Positions 1 to 6,476 of a stretch of 12,655 nucleotides of DNA are shown one piece after another. Source of the stretch: Falsiroseomonas sp044341625. GTDB taxonomy: Bacteria; Pseudomonadota; Alphaproteobacteria; Acetobacterales; Acetobacteraceae. Position numbers and translations under genes: made by a program. The notes beneath the pieces were generated by a model. That model was not told the DNA's origin. It was given only the letters and a program-made list of their open reading frames with translations, and did no database searches. The DNA is taken from NCBI GenBank assembly GCA_044341625.1, contig JBIIRI010000102.1:1-12655 (forward strand). The letters are read 5' to 3'. Within the stretch, counting starts at the first letter, position 1; each line of letters opens with the position of its first letter.

Positions 1-41
1 GCCACGATCTCCTCAGGCGTGTGCGCCTTCTTCCTCGCCAT
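1..41 (-). CDS. IS3-family transposase OrfA, N-terminal 13 codons only
   Basis: The ATG at bases 41-39 opens a frame reading MARKKAHTPEEIVA to the window edge. This is the characteristic start of IS3-family (IS407-type) OrfA, the helix-turn-helix half of the transposase that is normally joined to the DDE catalytic OrfB by programmed frameshifting. A purine-rich AGGGG lies upstream of the start. The reading is too short to judge whether the copy is intact, but the Lys/Arg-rich start followed by a TPEEIV motif, together with the inverted repeat 55 bases upstream, makes the call firm for its length. Confidence 0.7.
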   Translation of the reverse strand, partial: MARKKAHTPEEIV

Positions 42-95
42 CCCAAGCACCCCTTCCGCTGCCGCCGGATTACATTACCGGCGGACCGCTTCTAC

Positions 96-107
96 GGGGG
101 CAGGTCA
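96..107 (-). repeat. Terminal inverted repeat of the IS3-family element
   Basis: The plus strand reads GGGGGCAGGTCA, that is TGACCTGCCCCC on the minus strand, ending in the 5'-TG...CA-3' dinucleotides usual for IS3-family tips. The match to the IS407-group consensus is from memory; the partner repeat lies outside the window. Confidence 0.65.
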
Positions 108-262
108 TAGCCACCTCGAGGCCGTGGCGAACGAGGTTGGCTCGCCATGGCTTGAACCCTCGTACCTCAGGTCGCCACGGTACGCGTCGCGCGCGCGTCG
201 TGCGCGACGCCGGGATTACTCTGGGCTGAGCGGCACGCCTTGGCGATGCAGGCATCTATGGT

Positions 263-286
263 GAGGGGAAAACCTCGGAACCCCTC
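263..286 (-). terminator. Possible weak terminator hairpin after the amidase operon
   Basis: About 35 bases after the stop codon of the last gene of the minus-strand operon there is a 6-bp inverted repeat, GAGGGG (263-268) and CCCCTC (281-286), with a 12-base loop. No U-run follows on the minus strand, so it may only be a structured 3' end. The rest of the stretch between the IS end and the gene (108-320) holds nothing else recognisable. Confidence 0.25.
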
Positions 287-320
287 GGCCGCAACGGCCT
301 CGCACAGCCGGTTCGCGCTG

Positions 321-1322
321 CTATCCGTCCGCTTGCAGGCCCAGCTGCTCGCTGATGCCGCGCCAGCGCTGCAGCGCGTCCGCGATGAAGGCACGGAACG
401 CCTCTGGGCCGAGATAGCCCGGGAAGGTGTCCATGGCCGTCAGCCTTCGCTGCACCTCGGCATCCTGCGCGACCTGCGCGAAGGTGGTCGCCAGGCGCTG
501 CAGGATCGGCGCCGGCAGGTCGCGCGGCGCCAGCAGGCCGGAGAAGCCGACGAAGGCGAATCGGTCGGAAAAGCCGATCTCGCGCAGCGTCCGCACCTGC
601 GGCAGCGAGGGCAGGCGCGCGGTGCCGGTGCTCGCCAGCGCGCGCAGCCGGCCGGCGCGCATCAGTTCGCCCACCGCGCCGGTGGAATGCCAGCCGCCGT
701 GGATGTTGCCCGCCAACAGGTCCTGCACCCCGGGCGCCTCGCCGCGATAGGCGACGTGCGTCATGCGCAGCCCAGCTTCCTCCGCAAGCATCAGCCCGAA
801 GGCATGGCCGGTCGACCCGTTGGCCCAGGAGCCGAAGGAGAGGTCGCGGCCCCGGCCCCAAGCGGTGAACTGCTCCATCGTCGTGACCTCGGCGGGCACC
901 GCGGGGCCGACCACCCAGACATTCGCGTTGCTGCCGAGCCGGCCTATCGGCTGAAAATCGGCCACCGGATCGTAGGGGAAGCGCCGCATCACCACCGGTG
1001 ACTGCACCAGGGAAGTGATGGTGAAGAGCAGCGTGTGCCCATCGGGCACGGCGCGCGCCACGGCCTCCGCGCCCAACATCCCGCCGGCGCCGGCGCGGTT
1101 GTCGATCACCAGCGGCTGCCCGAGTGGGCCTTGCATGCCATCCGTTACTAGCCGCGCCCAGATATCGGTCGCCCCGCCCGGCGGGAAGGGCACGATGACG
1201 CGGATCGGGCGGTTGGGCGACCAGGCTTGCGCCTGCGCCTGCGCGGCGCCGACCGGTGCGGCCAGGAGGCCGGCAAGGACGCTGCGGCGGCGCAAATCTA
1301 CGCCGGAACGGGGCGACATCAT
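321..1322 (-). CDS. Bug/TctC-family periplasmic solute-binding protein
   Basis: This 333-residue protein is a tripartite-tricarboxylate-transporter type substrate-binding protein. Such proteins capture carboxylates or similar small polar solutes in the periplasm. Residues 11-33 form a signal peptide with an Arg-rich Tat-like start (RRRSVLAG) and an AQA cleavage site near residue 33. The hallmark beta-strand and loop RPIRVIVPFPPGGATD follows at about 38-53, then DNRAGAGG and the PDGHTLL motif. Length is normal for the family (300-330). The start is the first of two adjacent ATGs, with GAGGAG 7 bases upstream. It is the last gene of the operon, 11 bases after the amidase large subunit, so it probably binds the amidase substrate or a related compound. 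No TctA/TctB membrane genes are present, which is common for Bug proteins. Confidence 0.9.
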   Translation of the reverse strand: MMSPRSGVDLRRRSVLAGLLAAPVGAAQAQAQAWSPNRPIRVIVPFPPGGATDIWARLVTDGMQGPLGQPLVIDNRAGAGGMLGAEAVARAVPDGHTLLFTITSLVQSPVVMRRFPYDPVADFQPIGRLGSNANVWVVGPAVPAEVTTMEQFTAWGRGRDLSFGSWANGSTGHAFGLMLAEEAGLRMTHVAYRGEAPGVQDLLAGNIHGGWHSTGAVGELMRAGRLRALASTGTARLPSLPQVRTLREIGFSDRFAFVGFSGLLAPRDLPAPILQRLATTFAQVAQDAEVQRRLTAMDTFPGYLGPEAFRAFIADALQRWRGISEQLGLQADG

Positions 1323-1333
1323 GGGTGGCTCCT

Positions 1334-3598
1334 CTATGGCCAGGGGGGCGTAGGGAAAGGCGTCGGGTCGATGAAGCGGCGCAGCACGTTGCCGGTGATG
1401 CGAGCGACGTCATTGGCGTGGCCCGCATGCGGCAGCGACGCGGCCCAGGCGATCGAGCCCACCGAGAAGACTGCGCTGCCGTTCGGCCCCTCGTAGAACA
1501 CCATGTCGGCATGCACCTCCGGATGTTCCTCGCCGTTATGGGCGGCTATCGAGGAGGTCATCGTCTCTGGTGCGAGCAGCGTGTAGCGCGAATGGCCTTC
1601 GCTGCGCGCGACGACCAGCGCATGCGGCGGCGTGCCCAGCCCGGCGTCGGCGCTGTCGATCTCGGATCCCGCGGCGCCGCCGCCGATGAGGCCGAAATCG
1701 CCGATGCGCTCGCCAACGACGCCCTCGAAGATCCAGGCCGCGCGCGGATCCGCGGCGGCGGCGGTGCGGCGGTAATGCGTGGAATGGTCGAAACCGGTCG
1801 CAACGGTGCCGACCCCGACGTAGCGGTGCGGGCTGCGCCCGAGCCGCCGCCACAGCCCACCATACTCGCCGGTGAAGCTGTGATACGCCTCACCGGGTGC
1901 GGTTTCCCAATAGCGCGCGCCGCTCTCGGCGCGGCGCACCTCGATCAGCCAGGGCTTCTCTGGGTGGAAGGCCGTGCGCCAGTAGAAGCCGTTGCCGCCG
2001 AGATACATCAGCCGGCCGCCCTCGTTCTGCCACGCCTCGAGCGAATCGAGCATGCGCGTCGTCCAGTATTCGGGATGCGTGCCGGTGATCACGGCACGAT
2101 AGGGCGCGAGCACGGCAGGGCCTTCGGCGTGCAGATGCTCGTCGGTGATCAGGTCGCAGGGGATGCCCTCCGCCGCGAGCCATTCCGTGATGTGGGTATC
2201 GGCGTTGAAGGCCCAGAGCCGCTGCATAATCCGCAGCGCGAACAGCGGCCTGAGCCTGGAGGAGTAGCAGACGCCCGATCCGTCGGAATGCGTGTCGTAC
2301 GGCGACAGGCCGAGGTCGCGACGTTCATTGAGGAAGATCTCGGGCGCGCCGATCGTCATCCAAAGTCCGCGCTTCGGCTCCATCTCCGCCATGTCCACGG
2401 CGTAGTGGCTGTTGGCATAGGCCATGTAGGTCGCGGTGGAGGCCAGGAAGGCGACCGGGGCGGCGGCCTTGCCGCGCGGCGCGGCGACGAAGAAGACAAC
2501 ACGCTCCACCATGCCGCCATCCTCGGGCGTCAGTCGGGCGGCATATACGCCGCTGGCGAGATCATGCGGCAGGTCGATGGAAAAATCGGCGTCCCAGCGC
2601 GCATCCTCGAAATCGTCGTCGTGGAAATGCACGGCGGCGAAATGCGCCGGCCGGTCGGGCCAGGCCATCGCGCTGGCGTCGAAAAGGGAGCCGGTAACGC
2701 CGCGCGTCGGCAGGTTGACCAGCGTGCCGTGGCAACCATGCAGCCCGACATCGACTATGCGGCTGCCCGGGATGTCCTGGGCGAGGTCCCAGGCCGCGAC
2801 CAGCCCCTGCGCCATCGGATCGGGGAGGCCACGCGCGACCAGCGCCGCGATCCCGGCCGGGTCGAGCGCGCGAGCGAAGATGCAGGGTGCTTCGATCTTG
2901 CCGTTGAAATGCGTGCCGGCAATGCCGCGCCGCAATGCTTCCGGATCGCTGCCCTGCGCAGCGAAGGTCAGCGGCAGCCCCGTCGCATCCACCGGTCCGA
3001 TGTCAGCAGTCCAAGCCCCCCCGGTCGGGCCGGCCGGGAAGGGCCGCAGCGCCTGCACGACCAGCCGGGCCGTGGCGTCGCTGGCGTCATGCGTCAGGAC
3101 GAGCGCATACCAGCAGCCCGCCAGCAGCGGCCGTGCGCCGCGCAGCGTGATGCCGCCCAGCTCCGCCACCGGCACTCCATCGGCATCGAGGCCGAGCCTC
3201 CAGCCGCGTCCGGTCACGGCATCATGCCGCGCCATGATGGTCTGCGGAACGCCATGCGCGGGCGTGGTCGGCAGGATGCGGCAGGCGACCGTGAAGTCGG
3301 CTGTCGCGTCGAAGGTGGCCGCGGGCGGGATCACCATGCCGAAGCTGCCGATATGCAGCGCCTGGCGTCGGCCCTGGATCCGGTGATCGGCCACGCCGGG
3401 CACCCGTGTTTCCTGCACGCCCGGGCCGCCCGGCGTGTCGTCGCCGCAGATGAGCCGCACGAGCTCGGCGTGATAGCGCGTCGCGCCCTTCTCGCTGCTG
3501 ACATGGATGCCCACCTGCTCGCCCGGCCGGACGCATAGCGGATCGGGGTAGCCCAGCAGGTCGTAGTGGCAGATCGCGGCAAGCGCAGGCGCGGTCAT
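1334..3598 (-). CDS. N,N-dimethylformamidase-like amidase, large (catalytic) subunit
   Basis: At 754 residues this matches the size of the large subunit of Paracoccus/Alcaligenes DMFase (about 762). That enzyme hydrolyses N,N-dimethylformamide to dimethylamine and formate with a mononuclear iron held by two Tyr and one Glu. Residues about 80-250 look like a LamG/concanavalin-type beta domain; the rest is the DMFase catalytic domain. Candidate iron ligands are Y391 or Y394 (TATYMAYAN), Y434 or Y445 (YDTHSDGSG, VCYSS) and E510 in GTHPEYW, with H508 beside it. The start at 3598 is preferred over the ATG at 3664 because its ATG overlaps the small-subunit stop as ATGA, which implies translational coupling and fixed stoichiometry. 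There is no signal peptide. The family is confident, but the substrate need not be DMF: many homologues are uncharacterised and the neighbours suggest a link to 4-aminobutyrate. Confidence 0.88.
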   Translation of the reverse strand: MTAPALAAICHYDLLGYPDPLCVRPGEQVGIHVSSEKGATRYHAELVRLICGDDTPGGPGVQETRVPGVADHRIQGRRQALHIGSFGMVIPPAATFDATADFTVACRILPTTPAHGVPQTIMARHDAVTGRGWRLGLDADGVPVAELGGITLRGARPLLAGCWYALVLTHDASDATARLVVQALRPFPAGPTGGAWTADIGPVDATGLPLTFAAQGSDPEALRRGIAGTHFNGKIEAPCIFARALDPAGIAALVARGLPDPMAQGLVAAWDLAQDIPGSRIVDVGLHGCHGTLVNLPTRGVTGSLFDASAMAWPDRPAHFAAVHFHDDDFEDARWDADFSIDLPHDLASGVYAARLTPEDGGMVERVVFFVAAPRGKAAAPVAFLASTATYMAYANSHYAVDMAEMEPKRGLWMTIGAPEIFLNERRDLGLSPYDTHSDGSGVCYSSRLRPLFALRIMQRLWAFNADTHITEWLAAEGIPCDLITDEHLHAEGPAVLAPYRAVITGTHPEYWTTRMLDSLEAWQNEGGRLMYLGGNGFYWRTAFHPEKPWLIEVRRAESGARYWETAPGEAYHSFTGEYGGLWRRLGRSPHRYVGVGTVATGFDHSTHYRRTAAAADPRAAWIFEGVVGERIGDFGLIGGGAAGSEIDSADAGLGTPPHALVVARSEGHSRYTLLAPETMTSSIAAHNGEEHPEVHADMVFYEGPNGSAVFSVGSIAWAASLPHAGHANDVARITGNVLRRFIDPTPFPTPPWP

Positions 3599-3909
3599 GC
3601 GTCGAGCTCCGTCGGCCAGGGCAGGCCGCTGTGCTTCTCCCATCGCAGCCGCAGCAGCGCCCATTGCGCATCGGCCAGCCGGTGGAAGCGGCGATCATCG
3701 TGGAACAGCACCGGATCACCGCGGCGCACGCCCAGCTGGCCGATGGCCCATTCGCGCCCAGGCACGAGGACCAGGATGCAGAGCTTGCCGCTCGTCTCCT
3801 CCGTGCGCAGCCGCGTCAGCAGCCGTTGGAGGTCCAGGCTGTAGCTGCGCGACGGCGTGGTGCGGTACTCGCTTAGCAGGCGGACATCCGCGGGCGTCGG
3901 GGTGTACAT
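3595..3909 (-). CDS. N,N-dimethylformamidase-like amidase, small subunit
   Basis: This 104-residue protein corresponds to the small alpha subunit that pairs with the large subunit in DMFase. Residues about 23-95 align with the DMFase small subunit as I recall it: a helix with LQRLLTRLR, then a beta segment ending in PGREWAIGQL, a DPVLFHDD loop, and a C-terminal helix (QWALLRLRWEKH). Characterised small subunits have about 132 residues, so this one lacks most of the N-terminal extension. It lies 36 bases after the oxidase gene and ends in an ATGA overlap with the large subunit. An AGAGGA motif sits about 12 bases before the ATG, which is rather distant. It probably supports assembly rather than carrying the active site. 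Confidence 0.8.
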   Translation of the reverse strand: MYTPTPADVRLLSEYRTTPSRSYSLDLQRLLTRLRTEETSGKLCILVLVPGREWAIGQLGVRRGDPVLFHDDRRFHRLADAQWALLRLRWEKHSGLPWPTELDA

Positions 3910-3945
3910 GACGGGCTCAATCCTCTCGGCGCGGTTTGGCGGACA

Positions 3946-5250
3946 TCAGCCCGGCGCTTGGGCTGGCGGCGGGGAGGGGCGCAGTGAATCCAGTCGGTCG
4001 CGCCAACCGAACCAGCTGCCGACAAGCGCCGCGCCGATCCGCCGCAGCGGCGCGAGGGGCAGCGCCGCCATGGGCGTGACCGGCAGCGGCAGCGCCTCGG
4101 GCCCGGTCACGCCGAGTGCACGGTCCGCGAGCGCGCCGCCGAGGCCGATCATCATGGCAATGCCGCGGCCGTTGCAGCCGTGCAGTGCGAAGATGCCCGG
4201 CAGCGGTTCGTGCAGTCGTGGCAGCGCATCGGCCGTCATCACCACGCGGCCCGACCAGGCATGGCTGAAGCCGATGGTGGCGACGTCCGGGTGCAGGGCG
4301 ACCGCGATGCGGCGCAGCCGCGCGAAATGCGCGTCCGCCGTGCGACGGGCGATGCCGCCACGCCCGCCCACGACCAGACGGCCGTCCGGCGACAGGCGCC
4401 AGTAGATCAGGGACCGCCGGCTGTCAGACACGCTGCCGCCGCACGGCAGAATCCGAGCGCGAAGCGCCTCTGGCAGCGGATGCGTGGCGACCTGCGCGCT
4501 GTCCAACGATACGGCTCCGGCGTCCAGCTCCGGCAGCGGCGCCGGCCCGGCATGCGTCGCGACGACCACCTTGGTAACGTGCCAGGATCGGCCGTCGCCA
4601 TGCAGTTCATAGCCGTTTGTGGCCGACGCAATGTCGCTGATCCGGACATGCGGCAGCAGCGTCACCCCTGCGGCCAGGCAGGCTTCGGCCATACCATGGA
4701 CAAGCGCTGCAGGTTGCACCGTGGCGGCGCGCGGATCGGTCCACCCACAAAGATAGGCCGTCGTGCCGAGCGCCTCTGCCATTCTCGCCCGGTCCAGCCA
4801 TCGGACCGGCGCGCCACTCGCGGCCGCGGTTTCGTAGCGCGCGCGGATGGCATCCATGCGCGACGGCGCGTGCACGGGCTGGTACCAGCCCGCGCGCGTA
4901 AAGGCGCAGGCGATGTGATGGTCCTCGACCAGCGCTTCGACGCGATCGACGACGCTGTCGGCGAAGCGGACAAGGCGGTTTGCTGCGACCTCGCCGAAGC
5001 GTTGCCGCAACGCCGGCAGTCCTACCTTCAGCCCAGGCAGCACCTGCCCGCCATTGCGGCCTGCCGCGCCGCCTCCGATCGGACCGGCATCGACGACCAA
5101 CACGGAGGCCCCTTGCCGCGCCGCCTGGAGAGCTGCCGCTAGACCACCCAGGCCGCCTCCGATGATTCCGATGTCATGCCGCGCAGCCCCGTTTCGGGGC
5201 TCGGGTAGGTTGGGCGCTGTCCAGAGGCATCCATCCTGGTCGGACTGCAA
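3946..5250 (-). CDS. FAD-dependent amine/amino-acid oxidase (DadA/PuuB-like)
   Basis: This is a 434-residue flavoprotein of the DAO/DadA superfamily. It has an N-terminal Rossmann FAD motif GIIGGGLGGL (Gly31, 33, 36), an acidic Asp54 ending strand 2, and the GRNGGQ motif at 64-69 typical of gamma-glutamylputrescine oxidase (PuuB)-like members. A C-terminal FAD-contact segment follows (LHGCNGRGIAMM). Such enzymes oxidise primary or secondary amines or N-alkyl amino acids to imines or aldehydes. No ATG lies between the upstream gene and the Rossmann fold. The TTG at 5250 is chosen because a strong GGAGAGAGGG ribosome site sits exactly 7 bases upstream and a promoter with operator lies just before it. 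The open frame continues to 5643, but that extension is antisense-like sequence over iclR. It is the first gene of the oxidase-amidase-Bug operon. Confidence 0.85.
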   Translation of the reverse strand: MQSDQDGCLWTAPNLPEPRNGAARHDIGIIGGGLGGLAAALQAARQGASVLVVDAGPIGGGAAGRNGGQVLPGLKVGLPALRQRFGEVAANRLVRFADSVVDRVEALVEDHHIACAFTRAGWYQPVHAPSRMDAIRARYETAAASGAPVRWLDRARMAEALGTTAYLCGWTDPRAATVQPAALVHGMAEACLAAGVTLLPHVRISDIASATNGYELHGDGRSWHVTKVVVATHAGPAPLPELDAGAVSLDSAQVATHPLPEALRARILPCGGSVSDSRRSLIYWRLSPDGRLVVGGRGGIARRTADAHFARLRRIAVALHPDVATIGFSHAWSGRVVMTADALPRLHEPLPGIFALHGCNGRGIAMMIGLGGALADRALGVTGPEALPLPVTPMAALPLAPLRRIGAALVGSWFGWRDRLDSLRPSPPPAQAPG

Positions 5251-5257
5251 GAAGCGA

Positions 5258-5267
5258 CCCTCTCTCC
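5258..5267 (-). promoter_or_regulatory. Ribosome binding site fixing the oxidase TTG start
   Basis: GGAGAGAGGG on the minus strand ends 7 bases before the TTG at 5250. It decides the start, because the frame has no ATG between here and the FAD-binding motif and the open frame upstream overlaps iclR. Confidence 0.7.
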
Positions 5268-5270
5268 AAG

Positions 5271-5289
5271 TGTATCGCTTGACAATACA
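5271..5289. promoter_or_regulatory. Operator-like inverted repeat over the oxidase-operon start site
   Basis: The minus strand reads TGTATTG-TCAAG-CGATACA, a 19-bp inverted repeat with 7-base arms (one mismatch) and a 5-base centre. It starts 3 bases after the -10 element, so it covers the expected transcription start and would block initiation if bound. The same arrangement, TGCATCG-N5-CGATGCA, occurs at the gab operon (9851-9869) with identical spacing. The adjacent IclR-family gene is the obvious candidate binder. Confidence 0.65.
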
Positions 5290-5292
5290 AGC

Positions 5293-5322
5293 ATATTGCC
5301 AGACGAGTGAGGCGCCTGTCAA
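5293..5322 (-). promoter_or_regulatory. Sigma-70-type promoter of the oxidase-amidase-Bug operon
   Basis: On the minus strand a consensus -35 TTGACA (5322-5317) overlaps the iclR stop codon. After 18 bases comes CAATAT (5298-5293) as a -10. A start near 5286 would give a leader of about 35 bases ending at the TTG start. The same -35/spacer/-10 layout recurs at 9902-9873 before the gab operon, which raises confidence. Confidence 0.6.
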
Positions 5323-6137
5323 TCGTCTGCAGAACTCGGCCAGGGCACCGACTCGGGCCGCAAGCTCTGGCCGATCGCTTGCGCGGCCTCCCGCAGCGCG
5401 GGGCCCGCTTGATCGAGCAGATCGGCGACGTTCCAACGGCTCTCGGGGCCAGAGAGTGACACTGCCCCCAGGCAGCGATCGCCGACCATGACCGGTGTGG
5501 CGATCGTGCGATCGCCGGGGAAGAACTCGCCATCCGCACAGGCAATCCCACTCTGCCGTGCCTCTGCGATTGCAGCCTGCAGCCGGGCGCGATCCGTCAG
5601 CGTATGCGGCGTGAAAGCTTGCAGGGGTGCCGCCGCCAGCCAACGCTCGAGCCGTTCGGCCGGCAACGCCGAGAGATAGGCCTTGCCGGATGCGGAAGCA
5701 TGCATCGGGATGGCGATCCCCTGCGGCATGAACGCCGACAACTGGCCGGTCGCTGCGAAGCGAATGACGAACACCATGTCACGGCCGTACGGCACGGCGA
5801 GGTGGCAGCTTTCCCCGAACCGTCCAAACAGGGCGTGCAGGAAAGGGTTCGCGATCCGCACGAGGTCGGATGCCTGCAGATGGCCCGCCGCCAGCGGCAG
5901 TACGCCAACACCGATCATGAAGCCGCGTCCGATCGGACCGCGCATCACGAGCCCCAGACGTTCGAAGGTGTGGATGATTCGCTGCGCCGCACTGCGGTTC
6001 ACGCCGGCGGCGGACGCGATCTCTGCCAGGCTGAGGGGGCGCCCGGCCGCGGCGAGCGCACGCAGCACCTCGACGCCGCGCGCTAGCGCTGTGATGAAAA
6101 TAGGGGACTCCGCGTCCGCCACTTCAACTTTTGGCAT
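5319..6137 (-). CDS. IclR-family transcriptional regulator
   Basis: This 272-residue regulator has an N-terminal winged helix-turn-helix (about residues 12-75, including LSLAEIASAAGVNRSAAQR) and a C-terminal IclR effector domain. Family features in that domain include CHLAVPYGRDMVFV, MHASASGKAYL (145-155) and a Cys/Asp-containing segment ACADGEFFPGDR. The ATG at 6137 is chosen because it gives the usual family length and N-terminus; GGAGG lies about 15 bases upstream, which is far. An in-frame ATG at 6167 is an alternative. IclR proteins usually control adjacent catabolic genes in response to a pathway substrate. Here it directly precedes the oxidase-amidase operon, whose promoter carries a 19-bp inverted repeat matched at the gab promoter, so it may control both. 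Confidence 0.9.
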   Translation of the reverse strand: MPKVEVADAESPIFITALARGVEVLRALAAAGRPLSLAEIASAAGVNRSAAQRIIHTFERLGLVMRGPIGRGFMIGVGVLPLAAGHLQASDLVRIANPFLHALFGRFGESCHLAVPYGRDMVFVIRFAATGQLSAFMPQGIAIPMHASASGKAYLSALPAERLERWLAAAPLQAFTPHTLTDRARLQAAIAEARQSGIACADGEFFPGDRTIATPVMVGDRCLGAVSLSGPESRWNVADLLDQAGPALREAAQAIGQSLRPESVPWPSSADD

Positions 6138-6476
6138 GTTCTGGCGATCCGACCTCCGTACGAGCATCCTCGCATATGTCGGGGGCTTCAGTGTGACTAG
6201 GGGCGCTCCCCGCAATGCTGCACGGGTATGAATGAGTCGGCACCCGCCGCGGCCCGGCCCAGGCATCGGACCCACACCGGAGCGGGGCGCGTCCACCAGA
6301 TCACGGTATCAGCCTCTCCACCACCTGCGCCGCGAGCGCTGCCAGCGACACCAGCTGTGCTGCCCGAGGTGGTTTATGTGGCCGCGCGCGAAGGCCCTGG
6401 AGGAGCGCGGCTGATTGCTCGCGTGTATTCCCGGGTTTCGGGAAGGCGGGATGGGGCGCTCGACCGGCGGCTGCAG
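6138..6476. other. Intergenic region between gabD end and iclR start
   Basis: This 339-bp stretch has no convincing gene; open frames here have no recognisable content. It should hold the 3' end of the gab transcript and the promoter of iclR. I see no clear -35/-10 pair for iclR and no copy of the 19-bp operator found at the two neighbouring operons. Confidence 0.6.
6428..6444 (-). terminator. Possible hairpin terminator after gabD
   Basis: About 32 bases after the gabD stop the minus strand has TTCCCG-AAACC-CGGGAA, a 6-bp stem with a 5-base loop. There is no U-run after it, so an intrinsic terminator is only weakly supported. Confidence 0.3.

Larger units (their letters stand above)
1..107 (-). 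mobile_element. End of an IS3-family insertion sequence (IS407-like), running off the left edge
   Basis: Read on the minus strand the element begins at base 107 with TGACCTGCCCCC, which resembles the terminal inverted repeat of IS407-group IS3 elements. It then has an approximately 65-base leader and a transposase orfA start at base 41. The leader contains a 7-bp hairpin (arms 62-68 and 78-84, 9-base loop) just upstream of orfA. Only one end is inside the window, so intactness, the other inverted repeat and the short target duplication (it would start at base 108) cannot be checked. The element lies downstream of the catabolic operon and interrupts no recognised gene. Confidence 0.72.

Noticed and set aside
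1256..3538. 760-codon plus-strand open frame
   Set aside because: It lies antisense to the DMFase-like large subunit. High GC content keeps the opposite frame open; the Arg/Ala/Gly-rich translation has no domain.
3599..3664. Upstream ATG for the amidase large subunit
   Set aside because: The extension lies inside the small-subunit gene, is Ala/Gly-rich and has no ribosome site, while the ATGA overlap at 3598 is typical of coupled subunits.
5251..5643. N-terminal extension of the FAD oxidase to an ATG at 5643
   Set aside because: It overlaps iclR, has low-quality composition, and bypasses a clear promoter, operator and ribosome site directly before the TTG at 5250.
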